From contig CAUDNR010000017.1 of assembly GCA_958430865.1 (NCBI GenBank), positions 1 to 23,543 on the forward strand: a stretch of DNA of 23,543 nt, in the 5' to 3' direction. The stretch comes from Entrophospora sp. SA101 (lineage: Eukaryota; Glomeromycota; Glomeromycetes; Entrophosporales; Entrophosporaceae). Under the pieces are notes generated by a model. The model ran no database searches, was not told the origin of the DNA, and saw nothing but the letters and a program-made list of their open reading frames with translations. Of the stretch, positions 1-7,491 are shown in pieces (the first letter of the stretch is position 1; every line of letters starts with the position of its first letter). Position numbers and translations under genes: made by a program.

Positions 1-66
1 AACAAAGAACTGCTGAGAAAACGTTACCGGAAGGGAAGTAAGGAAACTTGCCCTGTAAATAATTAA
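1..66 (+). CDS. possible 3' end of a gene cut by the window edge
   Basis: Frame 1 is open from the first base to TAA at 64-66, giving 21 residues rich in Lys/Arg with one Cys near the end. The stretch is visibly less AT-rich than what follows, which is why I record it. There is no family signature, and an open frame this short can arise by chance. It could equally be the edge of a repeat. Confidence 0.2.
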   Translation, partial: NKELLRKRYRKGSKETCPVNN

Positions 67-360
67 ATAGCTTGAGCGCTATAGTGAAAGAAAGTAAACA
101 AAGAATTACATAATTGGATACTACCATAAGAAGGGATAAATAATATTTTAACCAATCCAAGAGATTTGTGTGAGACATGGATTTTGATCTCACACTATGA
201 AAACAAAGAAGACTCAATTGCACAAGGTTTTATTATGCTAACATAACTCAAAACTTTAACCATTTATAATCCTTGTATAATAGAATAAATCGGATCAAAA
301 ATCTTGATTTTGGCCCTGAGACCAGATGTTGATTTTCCTAGTCCAAGTCTCAATTAGTTT
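67..360. other. AT-rich intergenic sequence, no gene seen
   Basis: All frames are interrupted by stops and I see no inverted or direct repeat of note before the tandem array begins at 361. Confidence 0.5.
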
Positions 361-846
361 AATTCCTTTACCAACATTGCCACCAGTATTTACTTCAGAA
401 TACTCTGATGAACTAGATGATTAAAAAAGTTACCATCACATGATCCTGAAGCAAGTTAATAATAATAACAATAAATTGTTAAATTCCCTTTACCATCCAA
501 TAATTGTCACCGGTATTTGCTTCAGAGTACTTTGATGAACTAGATAAAAAAGTTATCATCACATGATCCTGAAAGCAAGTTAATAAATAACAAACACTAG
601 TATTAATAGACTGCTAACATTCTTTTGCCATCCAATCATCATCACCAGTATTTACTAAATGATGAAAAATGTTATCATCACACAATCTCAAAGCAAGTTA
701 ATAATAAATAATAAAACCAATATTAATAAATTCTGAAGTTGTTAATATTAGTTTTAAATTCCTTTGCCATCCAAATATTGACACCATTATTTACTCAGAA
801 TACTTTCAATGAACTAGATTATGAAAAAAGTTAATAATTATTATTA
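361..846. repeat. diverged tandem array, about 3.6 copies of a 120-138 bp unit
   Basis: Four copies start near 361, 481, 619 and 756. Each opens with a variant of AATTCCTTTGCCATCCAA, followed by CACCAGTATTTACTTCAGAA, then GAACTAGATGA, a run of A with GTTATCATCACATGATC, and GCAAGTTAATAATAA. Copies 3 and 4 are the most eroded and copy 4 is truncated. Differences are mainly small indels in the AT-rich spacer. No copy keeps an open frame, so this looks like an old satellite-like duplication rather than a repeated protein domain. Confidence 0.8.
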
Positions 847-1250
847 AAAAAAAACAACAACAGTCAGGACTGCATAATGTCTAATATAATGATGCCTTAT
901 CAATTTTTGTCTATTATATAGTATGACATACCTGGATCAACTTCTTATTTCATCCTATCTTTGTATTTATTTTAGAAGGTAGCTTCTGTAATCATAATTT
1001 CAATTCTTCATATTCATTGATTTTTTTATTTTTAATAACAAAAAGCAAATGATTTGCAATCCCAATCAATTATTTTTTTATATAATAATAATTAATTGGT
1101 TGATAAAAAATGTATGTTATCAGAAATGTTTATATGCATGGAATCAACTCACATGCATTCATTACATATGTTTTATATGCTATCAAAAATAGACCATATG
1201 TTTTATGCAGAAACAAAAATGTACCCTTTCAATCATAGGCAGAAGTTGTA
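847..1250. other. AT-rich intergenic sequence, no gene seen
   Basis: This stretch contains poly-A and poly-T tracts and short open frames only. The open frame reading from 1096 across 1253 has no family signature and runs into the R repeat and Tc1-flank sequence, so I do not call it a gene. Confidence 0.5.
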
Positions 1251-1252
1251 TA

Positions 1253-1358
1253 GTGCAAGGCACCTAGTCCCACAACCTTTTATTGGCCTTGTAGATCCTT
1301 CTCTAACTCCAAAAATGGAAATGTAACACCAAAAAAATAAGCCGTAATTTTGAAGCTA
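1253..1358. repeat. R-family element, left fragment, interrupted by a Tc1-like element at TA
   Basis: The sequence begins GTGCAAGGCACCTAGTCCC and continues with CAACCTTTTATTGGCCTTG and a CCAAAAATGGAAATG block. It matches, in reverse orientation, the right-hand parts of the R copies ending at about 4752 and 7678. It stops exactly at a TA (1357-1358) where the Tc1-like element begins. The rest of the R unit is not found on the far side of that element; its continuation is instead seen after the second Tc1-like copy at 3614. Confidence 0.7.
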
Positions 1359-2256
1359 CAAAAGTTTCGGTCACCACAAAACAATTAATTACACAAAAAC
1401 GTACATAATAAAACACAAATAAATTTTATCAAATTGTGATTAAAGTTCTCAAAAATATGTATGCAAAATTTCAAATGCTTGTAGTGTTTGGGAGAATAAC
1501 AGTTAAAAAAATAAAAAGTTCAACCAAAAATAATTTTTTGGAAATGATCTCCAAAATTTTGATTTTATTTGCAAGTATCTAAAAAAACGCACATAATAAC
1601 CACACCCGAAATTTTACTTATTTGTATGCAAGTCAACACTTTGTTGGCCGCCCATTATTGGATATAACAGCTTCTATTCTTCTCAGGATACTTTCTATCA
1701 AATTCATATAAATATTTCTAAGAATTTGATTCCATTCTTTATGTAAAGCAATCTCAAGTTCAACATTATTTTTAAATTTATTTGGATGTTTCCGAATATG
1801 AATTTCAAATTGATTCCACAGAAGCTCTATTAGGAGATTGACTTGGCCAATTTTTCAAAATTTTTACTTTTTTGTTTCAATCCAATTTTTGACGATTTTT
1901 GCTTTGACATTTTTTAATTTTATCAAACAATTTTTTACAAAAAAACTTGTATAAAAAACACATGACGTAATTTTTCAGAATCTAATCTTTCATATGTCAC
2001 GATTTTAGGAGTGGTTATTATTTAAGTTTCTGAGAAACTGTTTTTTTTTGACAAACTACGATTTTTCAGAAGATTTTTGGTCAAACTTTTTATTTTTTTA
2101 ACTGTTATTCTCCCAAACATCACAAAAATTTGAAATTTTGCATACATACTCTTGAGAACTTTAGTCACAATTTGATGGAATTTATTTGTGTTTTATTATG
2201 TACGCTTTTGCGTAATCAATTGTTTTGTGGTAACCGAAACTTTTGTCTAGGGAGTG
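1359..2256 (-). mobile_element. Tc1/mariner-like element copy 1, non-autonomous and degenerate
   Basis: Long terminal inverted repeats of roughly 175 bp or more start with CAAAAGTTTCGG on the left. The right end reads outward as CACTCCCTAGACAAAAG and is followed by TA (2257-2258). The left end lacks the outermost 11 bases seen at the right end. The inner parts of the ends repeat a motif of the form ACGYACATAATAAMMACAC, which resembles the double transposase-binding-site (IR/DR) layout of Tc1-type ends. The interior holds only a decayed C-terminal transposase fragment, so the element cannot move by itself. Bases 1295-1684 are identical to 2627-3016 in copy 2. Confidence 0.85.
1633..1910 (-). 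pseudogene. Tc1-like transposase C-terminal fragment, frameshifted
   Basis: This is the counterpart of the open fragment at 2965-3243 in copy 2. The block encoding the NPIE motif region is damaged: around 1829-1836 about 13 bases present in copy 2 (between the CTCTATT and AGGAGATTGACTTGG blocks) are missing. The deletion removes the region carrying the last catalytic acidic residue and shifts frame. A small insertion after the CCAATTTTT block breaks it further. No catalytic activity is possible. Confidence 0.75.
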
Positions 2257-2258
2257 TA

Positions 2259-2626
2259 TATTCATTCATGAAATTCATTGTAAATAATCAATCATTTTAT
2301 GTTCATACACTAGTCTTAACCAATTAAATACTTTTCTTGGTTTTAAATAGTTGTATAATGATTCAATCTTTATAAGTATTTCTTTATAAATATATTGAAA
2401 AAAAAAATTAAAAAAAAATATAGTATTGAACTTTGTGGAATTTATGAATACATTAAAAGTCCATATTATATCATTTGAAATATGAGCAGGACTAGAAAAT
2501 AGTAAAAAGGTATTTGTTTATATTTATTAAATTTAATTTTATAGTAATTAACTGATTATAAAAAAAGGAATAATAGATTTCGACCAGTAGAAGTTTTGTT
2601 AAATCTACTTTGTGCATTACATTTAC
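2259..2626. other. AT-rich spacer between the two Tc1-like copies
   Basis: There is no gene and no similarity to the R family that I can see. It contains poly-A/T tracts. The spacer separates copy 1 from the shared flank that begins at 2627. Confidence 0.5.
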
Positions 2627-2690
2627 ATCCTTCTCTAACTCCAAAAATGGAAATGTAACACCAAAAAAATAAGCCGTAATTTTGAAGCTA
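2627..2690. repeat. R-family fragment to the left of Tc1-like copy 2
   Basis: The sequence ATCCTTCTCTAACTCC through GAAGCTA is identical to 1295-1358. It is collinear with the sequence that resumes at 3614 across the Tc1-like element, so the element sits inside an R unit with a duplicated TA (2689-2690 and 3612-3613). Confidence 0.7.
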
Positions 2691-3611
2691 CAAAAGTTTC
2701 GGTCACCACAAAACAATTAATTACACAAAAACGTACATAATAAAACACAAATAAATTTTATCAAATTGTGATTAAAGTTCTCAAAAATATGTATGCAAAA
2801 TTTCAAATGCTTGTAGTGTTTGGGAGAATAACAGTTAAAAAAATAAAAAGTTCAACCAAAAATAATTTTTTGGAAATGATCTCCAAAATTTTGATTTTAT
2901 TTGCAAGTATCTAAAAAAACGCACATAATAACCACACCCGAAATTTTACTTATTTGTATGCAAGTCAACACTTTGTTGGCCGCCCATTATTGGATATAAC
3001 AGCTTCTATTCTTCTCGGCATACTTTCTATCAAATTCATATAAATATTTCTAGGAATTTGATTCCATTCTTCATGTAAAGTGGTCTCAAGTTCAACATTA
3101 TTTTTAAATTTATTTGGACGTTTCCGAGTACGAATTTCTAATTGATTCCACAGATACTCTATTGGATTCAAACCAGGAGATTGACTTGGCCAATTTTTAC
3201 TTTTTTGTTTCAATTCAATTTTTGACAATTTTTCCTTTGACATTTTTTTTTAATTTTATCAAAAATTTCAAAAATTTCAAAACAATTTTTTACAAAAAAA
3301 TTTGTATAAAAGACATATGACGTAATTTTTCAGAATCTAACCTTTCATATGTCACAATTTCAGGTGTGGTTATTATGTAAGTTTTTGAGAAACTGTTTTT
3401 TTTTTGGCAAACTACAATTTTTCAGAAGAATTTTAGTCGAATTTTTTATTTTTTAACTGTTATTCTCCCAAACATTACAAAAATTTGAAATTTTGCATAC
3501 ATATTTTTGAGAACTTTAGTCACAATTTGATAAAATTTATTTGTGTTTTATTATGTACGTTTTTGCGTAATTAATTGTTTTGTGGTGACCGAAACTTTTG
3601 TCCAGGGAGTG
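2691..3611 (-). mobile_element. Tc1/mariner-like element copy 2, internally deleted
   Basis: The element is 921 bp and flanked by TA on both sides. The left inverted repeat covers roughly 2691-2866 and the right roughly 3427-3611. A further matching inner block, ACATAATAACCACACC, lies at about 2921-2937 and, inverted, at about 3363-3378. The right terminus is the classic Tc1-type CACTCCCTGGACAAAAG; the left terminus has lost those outer 11 bases. Coding capacity is limited to the last third of a Tc1-type transposase on the minus strand, so this copy is non-autonomous. Confidence 0.88.
2965..3243 (-). pseudogene. Tc1-type transposase, C-terminal third only
   Basis: The 92-residue open frame carries the C-terminal hallmark of Tc1-family DDE transposases: a WPSQSPGLNPIEYLW block containing the final catalytic acidic residue (E of NPIE), then EEWNQIP and a LIESMPRRIEAVISNNG-type ending, finishing GRPTKC. 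The family protein is about 340 residues. The N-terminal paired-type DNA-binding domain and the first two catalytic aspartates are absent, and the sequence between 3243 and the right inverted repeat is too short to hold them. I read this as a transposase truncated by internal deletion. The ATG at 3243 is only the first Met left in frame. Confidence 0.85.
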
Positions 3612-3613
3612 TA

Positions 3614-3720
3614 AGTCCTTTCTCTACAAAGTTACGATTTCATTTTGTTGATATGTCACAGCATTGCGCATTTAGAAGGGCTCAAAGTTGCACAAGTTTA
3701 AAATGTTCACGATGAAATGC
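3614..3720. repeat. R-family fragment to the right of Tc1-like copy 2
   Basis: The sequence AGTCCTTTCTCTACAAAG, then CATTTTGTTGATATG, and later GGCTCAAAGTTGCACAAG corresponds to the reverse complement of about 4558-4650 in the intact R element. It is the continuation of the R unit interrupted at 2690. Confidence 0.6.
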
Positions 3721-3729
3721 CGCTAAGAT

Positions 3730-3826
3730 CGTTACTAAATTTAGACTATCTTGTGATGATCATTTCTAAATTTAGCAGTAACGAAAAGATGAACTATTCT
3801 TTTGAATAGTTGGATGCGAAACATCC
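3730..3826. repeat. cluster of three consecutive hairpins
   Basis: Hairpin a pairs 3730-3745 with 3765-3783 (CGTTACTAAATTTAGA against TCTAAATTTA-gca-GTAACG). Hairpin b is a perfect 8-bp stem, AACTATTC/GAATAGTT, with a TTTT loop (3792-3811). Hairpin c is GGATG/CATCC (3812-3826). They abut the 413-bp dispersed repeat starting at 3828 but are not present upstream of its second copy. Confidence 0.7.
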
Positions 3827-3827
3827 T

Positions 3828-4240
3828 AGCATCCTTTTGCACAATGATGTAATTTTTCATAAAATAAACTATTTTGTGGCCAAATGGTGCATTGATTGAG
3901 TAGCCTAATAAATTACAAAAAACATATAAATAGACCAAAAAATTGCAATGGTTGAGTAAGTATTGCCAAATGATATCTGTGATTTGATTTTTACAATGTA
4001 AATAAAGATATGTACATATGATTTATTAGATAATTAGATAGTATAAGCATTTAACAATAATACACTAGTTATATCAGAAAAAAGGAAAGATGAGAGATGA
4101 CAATTAATCTATTTAATATGGAAAATGCATGGTGTCTGAAAATTCTTTGAGGGCAAAGCTCTCAAAGAATGCTCTCCACAGGAGCATTGGCTTCTTCAAG
4201 TGAAGAAGGGAATTTTTTTTTAGCAACGTTATAACGTTAT
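3828..4240. repeat. 413-bp dispersed repeat, copy 1, ending in a hairpin block
   Basis: It is collinear without indels with 22552-22964. Bases 3828-4131 are identical to 22552-22855, while the last 109 bases differ at roughly a dozen sites. The 3' part holds three successive hairpins: ATTCTTTGAG/CTCAAAGAAT (4142-4170), AATGCTC/GAGCATT (4168-4188) and CTTCTTCA/TGAAGAAG (4191-4208). A run of nine T (4213-4221) and a perfect palindrome AACGTTATAACGTT follow. A diverged partial third copy lies at 6376-6480. There is no open frame. Its nature (SINE-like, MITE, or structured RNA) is unresolved. Confidence 0.85.
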
Positions 4241-4293
4241 ATATATATATATTAATATATAAATATTTAAATGGAAAAAATTTTTTTTAATTT
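4241..4293. repeat. AT-rich spacer with short TA microsatellite
   Basis: A run of TA dinucleotides and an A/T tract separate the 413-bp repeat from the R element. Confidence 0.6.
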
Positions 4294-4882
4294 ATATGGT
4301 GCAGGACACTTAGTCCCTACAACTTTCTGCGCCACACCAACAGGTTTGGGAAAAAATTCACAATCAAAAATGCAATAAAATTTTACAGTCACGTTTAAAA
4401 ATAGGTTTGTCACGTTGCATTCTCTTTATTAGTATCACGTGATAAAAGATCTGCAATACAGATTTCAAAATTTTCAATTCTTCCAATTCGTTCATTTTTA
4501 ATATAAAAAATTTGTGTGTAACACGTCACTTTGGGGGATTAACATAGTAAATTTGTTAAAATTGTGCAACTTTAAGGCTTAATTCCTCCACAACAACATG
4601 GCATATCAACAAAATGAAAATGTCATTTTGTAGAAAAAGGTCTTAGCTTCAAAATGTCATCTTGTTTTTTTGGTCACACATTTCCATTTTAGAGGAGTTA
4701 AGGATTTGCAAGACTAATAAAAGTTGTAGGGACTATATAGGTGTTCTGCACTATACCACCATCAAAGGTCACGTGATACAAAATTTTATTGCATTTTTGA
4801 ACATTCCGGAGATTTGATGATTTTTCCCAAAATTGGCCACGAGGTGCAGTAAGTTGCGGGACTAGGTGACTTGCACCATTAC
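4294..4882. mobile_element. R-family non-autonomous element with long terminal inverted repeats
   Basis: The left end TATGGTGCAGGACACTTAGT and the next ~100 bp (ACAACTTTCTGCGCC, GGGAAAAA, ATCAAAAATGCAATAAAATT) are repeated inverted at the right end (about 4755-4882, ending GCAACTT, GGTGACTTGCACCAT). Both sides border on TA. An extra inner terminus-like sequence, TTGTAGGGACTATATAGGTG followed by TTCTGCAC, lies at about 4723-4752 and is the right end used by the R copy at 7678. There is no transposase. It fits a TA-targeting MITE-like element that may have been built by terminus duplication. Confidence 0.72.
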
Positions 4883-5372
4883 AATGACTGATCAAATTAA
4901 ACTTACCATATACAGCTATTCATATTTAATTGGAAATTTCACTCTTCAGTTCCATAAAAAGGTTTTTGTTCATGATATCTTTATTCTATTACTGATCACT
5001 TATCCATGCTTATATTTGTTCAAGAGAACTCCTGTAATAAACTATTAAAAATATTAGTATTCATATTAATCCTCATTTATATATCACTATGGTTATTAAC
5101 AATCATTTAATTATTAAAGAAAGAGTCACAAGTGGAACTATTACAAGAGGTAATGATTAATTTATTCAGCAGAATTATTATACTTTCATTAATTGGAGAA
5201 GTATTATAAGAGATAATAATTTGTAAAAAGATATGAATGTTTAACATTAATGAATAAATATCAAGGTAGTTAGTACAAGAGATATTAATTAGAAAGAGAG
5301 CATTAATGATTGAATATTAAATAAATATTAAAGAGAATTTTGATAATATATGACTGACTGACCTATAATATC
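4883..5372. other. AT-rich intergenic sequence, no gene seen
   Basis: Only short open frames are present and there is no clear repeat structure. The imperfect recurrence of AAGAGATAATAATT-type words at about 5140, 5205 and 5280 may be a very old tandem repeat. Confidence 0.45.
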
Positions 5373-5585
5373 TTGTTACATGAGAGTATAATTATGACCA
5401 GTGACAATATTTCAGAAACAATCATTAATAAAATTTCTAAATTCACAGTTTTTTTTATAATGACAAAAAGAATCTGTTCTTATACTGTTGCTGAAAAAAT
5501 TACTATTATAGAATTTTCTCAGTCAAATGCAGAAAGTCACAAATTTATCAATAGGTTAAAGAACATTGATAAAATCATCAAATAA
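5373..5585 (+). pseudogene. possible remnant of a pogo/CENP-B-type transposase N-terminus
   Basis: A 70-residue open frame contains MTKRICSYTVAEKITIIEF at about residues 30-48. A YTVAEK-hydrophobic pattern is typical of the first helix of the helix-turn-helix domain in CENP-B/pogo-type transposase proteins. Nothing downstream keeps the frame: reading on past 5585 gives several stops before 5800. The resemblance rests on about 12 residues, so this is a weak call; a chance open frame is the alternative. Confidence 0.27.
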
Positions 5586-5865
5586 ATATTAGTAGATTTG
5601 GACAAAAGCACTATGTAGAAAATCAATTAAAAGTTTGGAATTTTAATTTTGAATGATATGTACAAGTTTTTTTCTAAATATCTTGGAGCAATTGATGATT
5701 TTAAAGCATCTGACAAGTGAATTTTTAAAATATATGATTTGACTGATGGCTTTCTAGGTAAATTGTTTTCCATTCATATTTACTTTGAGGATTCCAAAAG
5801 CTCTCTGAAGAAAAATGAAAATTTCACAAAAACTCAACTGAACAACTTAATGATTCAAAACCACC
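5586..5865. other. AT-rich sequence, no gene seen
   Basis: Stop-ridden in all frames I followed. Possibly the continuation of the decayed frame upstream. Confidence 0.4.

Positions 5866-5905
<40 letters not shown>
5866..5905. repeat. TA dinucleotide microsatellite
   Basis: An uninterrupted TA run of about 38 bases directly precedes the palindromic element. A shorter TA run resumes at 6129, as if the element had inserted into the microsatellite. Confidence 0.9.
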
Positions 5906-5908
<3 letters not shown>

Positions 5909-5909
5909 C

Positions 5910-6128
5910 CATCAGGAAAATGTGTTTTTTTTGATACACATATTATATGTATATTATATGTGTATTATTTTACATTACAGGTGATCTGCATATAATATAC
6001 ATATAATACACATGTCCATAAAGTACACACGAATTATACATATATTATATGCAGATCACCTGTAATGTAAAATAATACATGTATAATATACATATAATAT
6101 ATGTATCAAAAAACACGTTTTCCTGATG
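5910..6128. mobile_element. 219-bp near-palindromic foldback element inside a TA microsatellite
   Basis: Left arm (5910 to about 6011) and right arm (about 6030-6128) are inverted copies of each other over about 100 bp. Each starts CATCAGGAAAA and carries TGATACA, then TATTATTTTACATTACAGGT, then GATCTGCATATAATA. Only a few mismatches and one or two small indels separate them, and the unpaired centre is under 20 bases. TA repeats flank both ends. There is no coding capacity. This is the structure of a foldback MITE, and if transcribed it would give a long double-stranded hairpin. Confidence 0.88.
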
Positions 6129-6139
6129 TATATATATAT

Positions 6140-6193
6140 ATGAATTTTATTTCCATTCCATACATTTATGAAAATGCAGATCATACATATATA
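6140..6193. repeat. short dispersed repeat, inverted copy at about 8495-8546
   Basis: TGAATTTTATTTCCAT, CATACATTTATGAAAAT and CAGATCATACATA occur in the same order, in reverse complement, at 8495-8546. The core there, CATACATGTATG, is a palindrome. Both copies are next to AT microsatellite-like sequence. Confidence 0.6.
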
Positions 6194-6375
6194 CATTTTT
6201 ATTAAATTAATAATATTAATATAAAATTTATGTATGTGTGTATATATATATATGAATATGATCATATAATGCAAGACACCTAGTTCCTACAACTTTCTGC
6301 GCCATAACAACATTTTTTGAGAAAATTTACAATCAAAAATGCAATAAAAATCTTATTTGTCACATGTTTGTGAAG

Positions 6376-6480
6376 ATTGCCAAGTGCAGGATTTTATTCA
6401 GATAATATGTACATATAGATAATTAAGATAATATAAGTATGTGACAGTTAATATACCAATTGTATTAGAAAAAGGAAGAT
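6376..6480. repeat. diverged partial third copy of the 413-bp repeat
   Basis: The run from ATTGCCAAGTG through ATATGTACATATAGATAATTA and TTAGAAAAAGGAAGAT aligns, with several indels, to about 3963-4090 of copy 1. The hairpin block is missing. It lies inside the R element at a place where the related element at 4294 has only a short different sequence. Confidence 0.6.
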
Positions 6481-6632
6481 TTTGTTCAATAATATGGTTC
6501 TCAGTTTTTTTCCTTTGCCTTATCACGTGATAAAGGATCGACCATACAAATTTCAAAAATTTTATCCTTCAATTTTAATATGAAAAATTTGTGTGCTTTT
6601 GGGGGTAACATAATAAATTTGTTAAGCTTGTA

Positions 6633-7491
6633 AGGTGCCAATCATCTAAACACATCAAATGCTGCGCCAACCGGTGAAATTTTTGTATGAAAATCATTCC
6701 TTTTATGGAACTAATTTTTAACAATTTTTTAATTCAAATCTATTTCTTTTTTTTTTGTTAAAATGCTTAAACATAATAAAAGAAATCAACATTTACAAAA
6801 AGCTCATGAAACTAAAAAAATGAAAGAAACTATTAAACCCATTACAGATGAATATATTGGTAAGGAGGTGTTTGAAAATGAATCTCAGATTGACACAAAC
6901 ATTTTGAATGAATTAGATGTAAATGAACCTGGATTAGAAATTAAAGAGTTGATCTATCAATACATTGAATCTGATGATGACTGGAGAGATTTATCCTTAA
7001 CTACAGAATTAGAATCTTGGGAAGGTTTACAACAAACTGTGTCATTGGCTCTTAATCCTATTTCTCTCTGTAAAATTCGTAAATTTGCAAGAAGATGCTA
7101 TAGGTTATGAGTGCCTATAAGATGGGGCTTTCTGGTAAAGCTGCTATTTTTGCAGTTAAAAAGTATCACTCTCACAGAAGAGTTCCCGAATCTGTTTTAG
7201 TGGAATTTCACAAGCCACGACTATCACGTGACATTTTTTATATTGTGAAAATATTCTTTAAATAGAGTAATGATCAGTGGTGAAATTTTTTTTTTAATAG
7301 TAAAAATGACAAACTTTAAACCATCATAACTCTCTTCATTTTAATAAAATTTAAAAAAACTCTATTGCATCTTTCCTTATGTCTTATAGAATAAAAATAT
7401 AGAGAGTTTTTTTTTTATCTTGGATGGTCATTGAGCTTATAAATTTTAAAGTTTAGACAAAATTTTTGATGTCTTTAGATGATTGGCACCA
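6633..7491. mobile_element. TA-flanked element with 27-bp inverted repeats and a broken ORF
   Basis: The left terminus AGGTGCCAATCATCTAAACA and the inverted right terminus TGGTGCCAATCATCTAAAGA agree at about 25 of 27 positions. The element is bordered by TA at 6631-6632 and 7492-7493. Joining the outer flanks gives GCTTG-TA-CAACTTTG, matching the uninterrupted R sequence near 4560. TA duplication and short inverted repeats point to the Tc1/mariner/pogo superfamily by established convention; the encoded protein is not a recognisable transposase. Confidence 0.78.
6763..7265 (+). pseudogene. element-borne ORF with a one-base frameshift, unknown function
   Basis: The open frame from ATG 6763 encodes 115 residues and stops at 7108-7110. 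Shifting frame at about 7105 (one base missing) continues as MSAYKMGLSGKAAIFAVKKY and reaches a stop at 7263-7265. The joined product would be about 165 residues with an acidic middle, a WRDLSLTTELESWE block and a basic IRKFARRCYR segment before the shift. The smooth continuation across the shift suggests a recently broken gene. I have the impression that proteins of this style are carried by repeats in Glomeromycotina genomes, but I cannot name the family. Its lack of DDE motifs means it need not be a transposase. Confidence 0.55.

Noticed and set aside
1096..1326. 76-residue open frame
   Set aside because: Composition is Met/His-rich without family motifs, and its second half is translated R-repeat sequence.
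4698..4895. 65-residue minus-strand open frame
   Set aside because: It lies entirely within the terminal repeats of the R element.
6056..6274. 72-residue Ile/Tyr-rich minus-strand frame
   Set aside because: It is generated by TA repeats and one arm of the palindrome.
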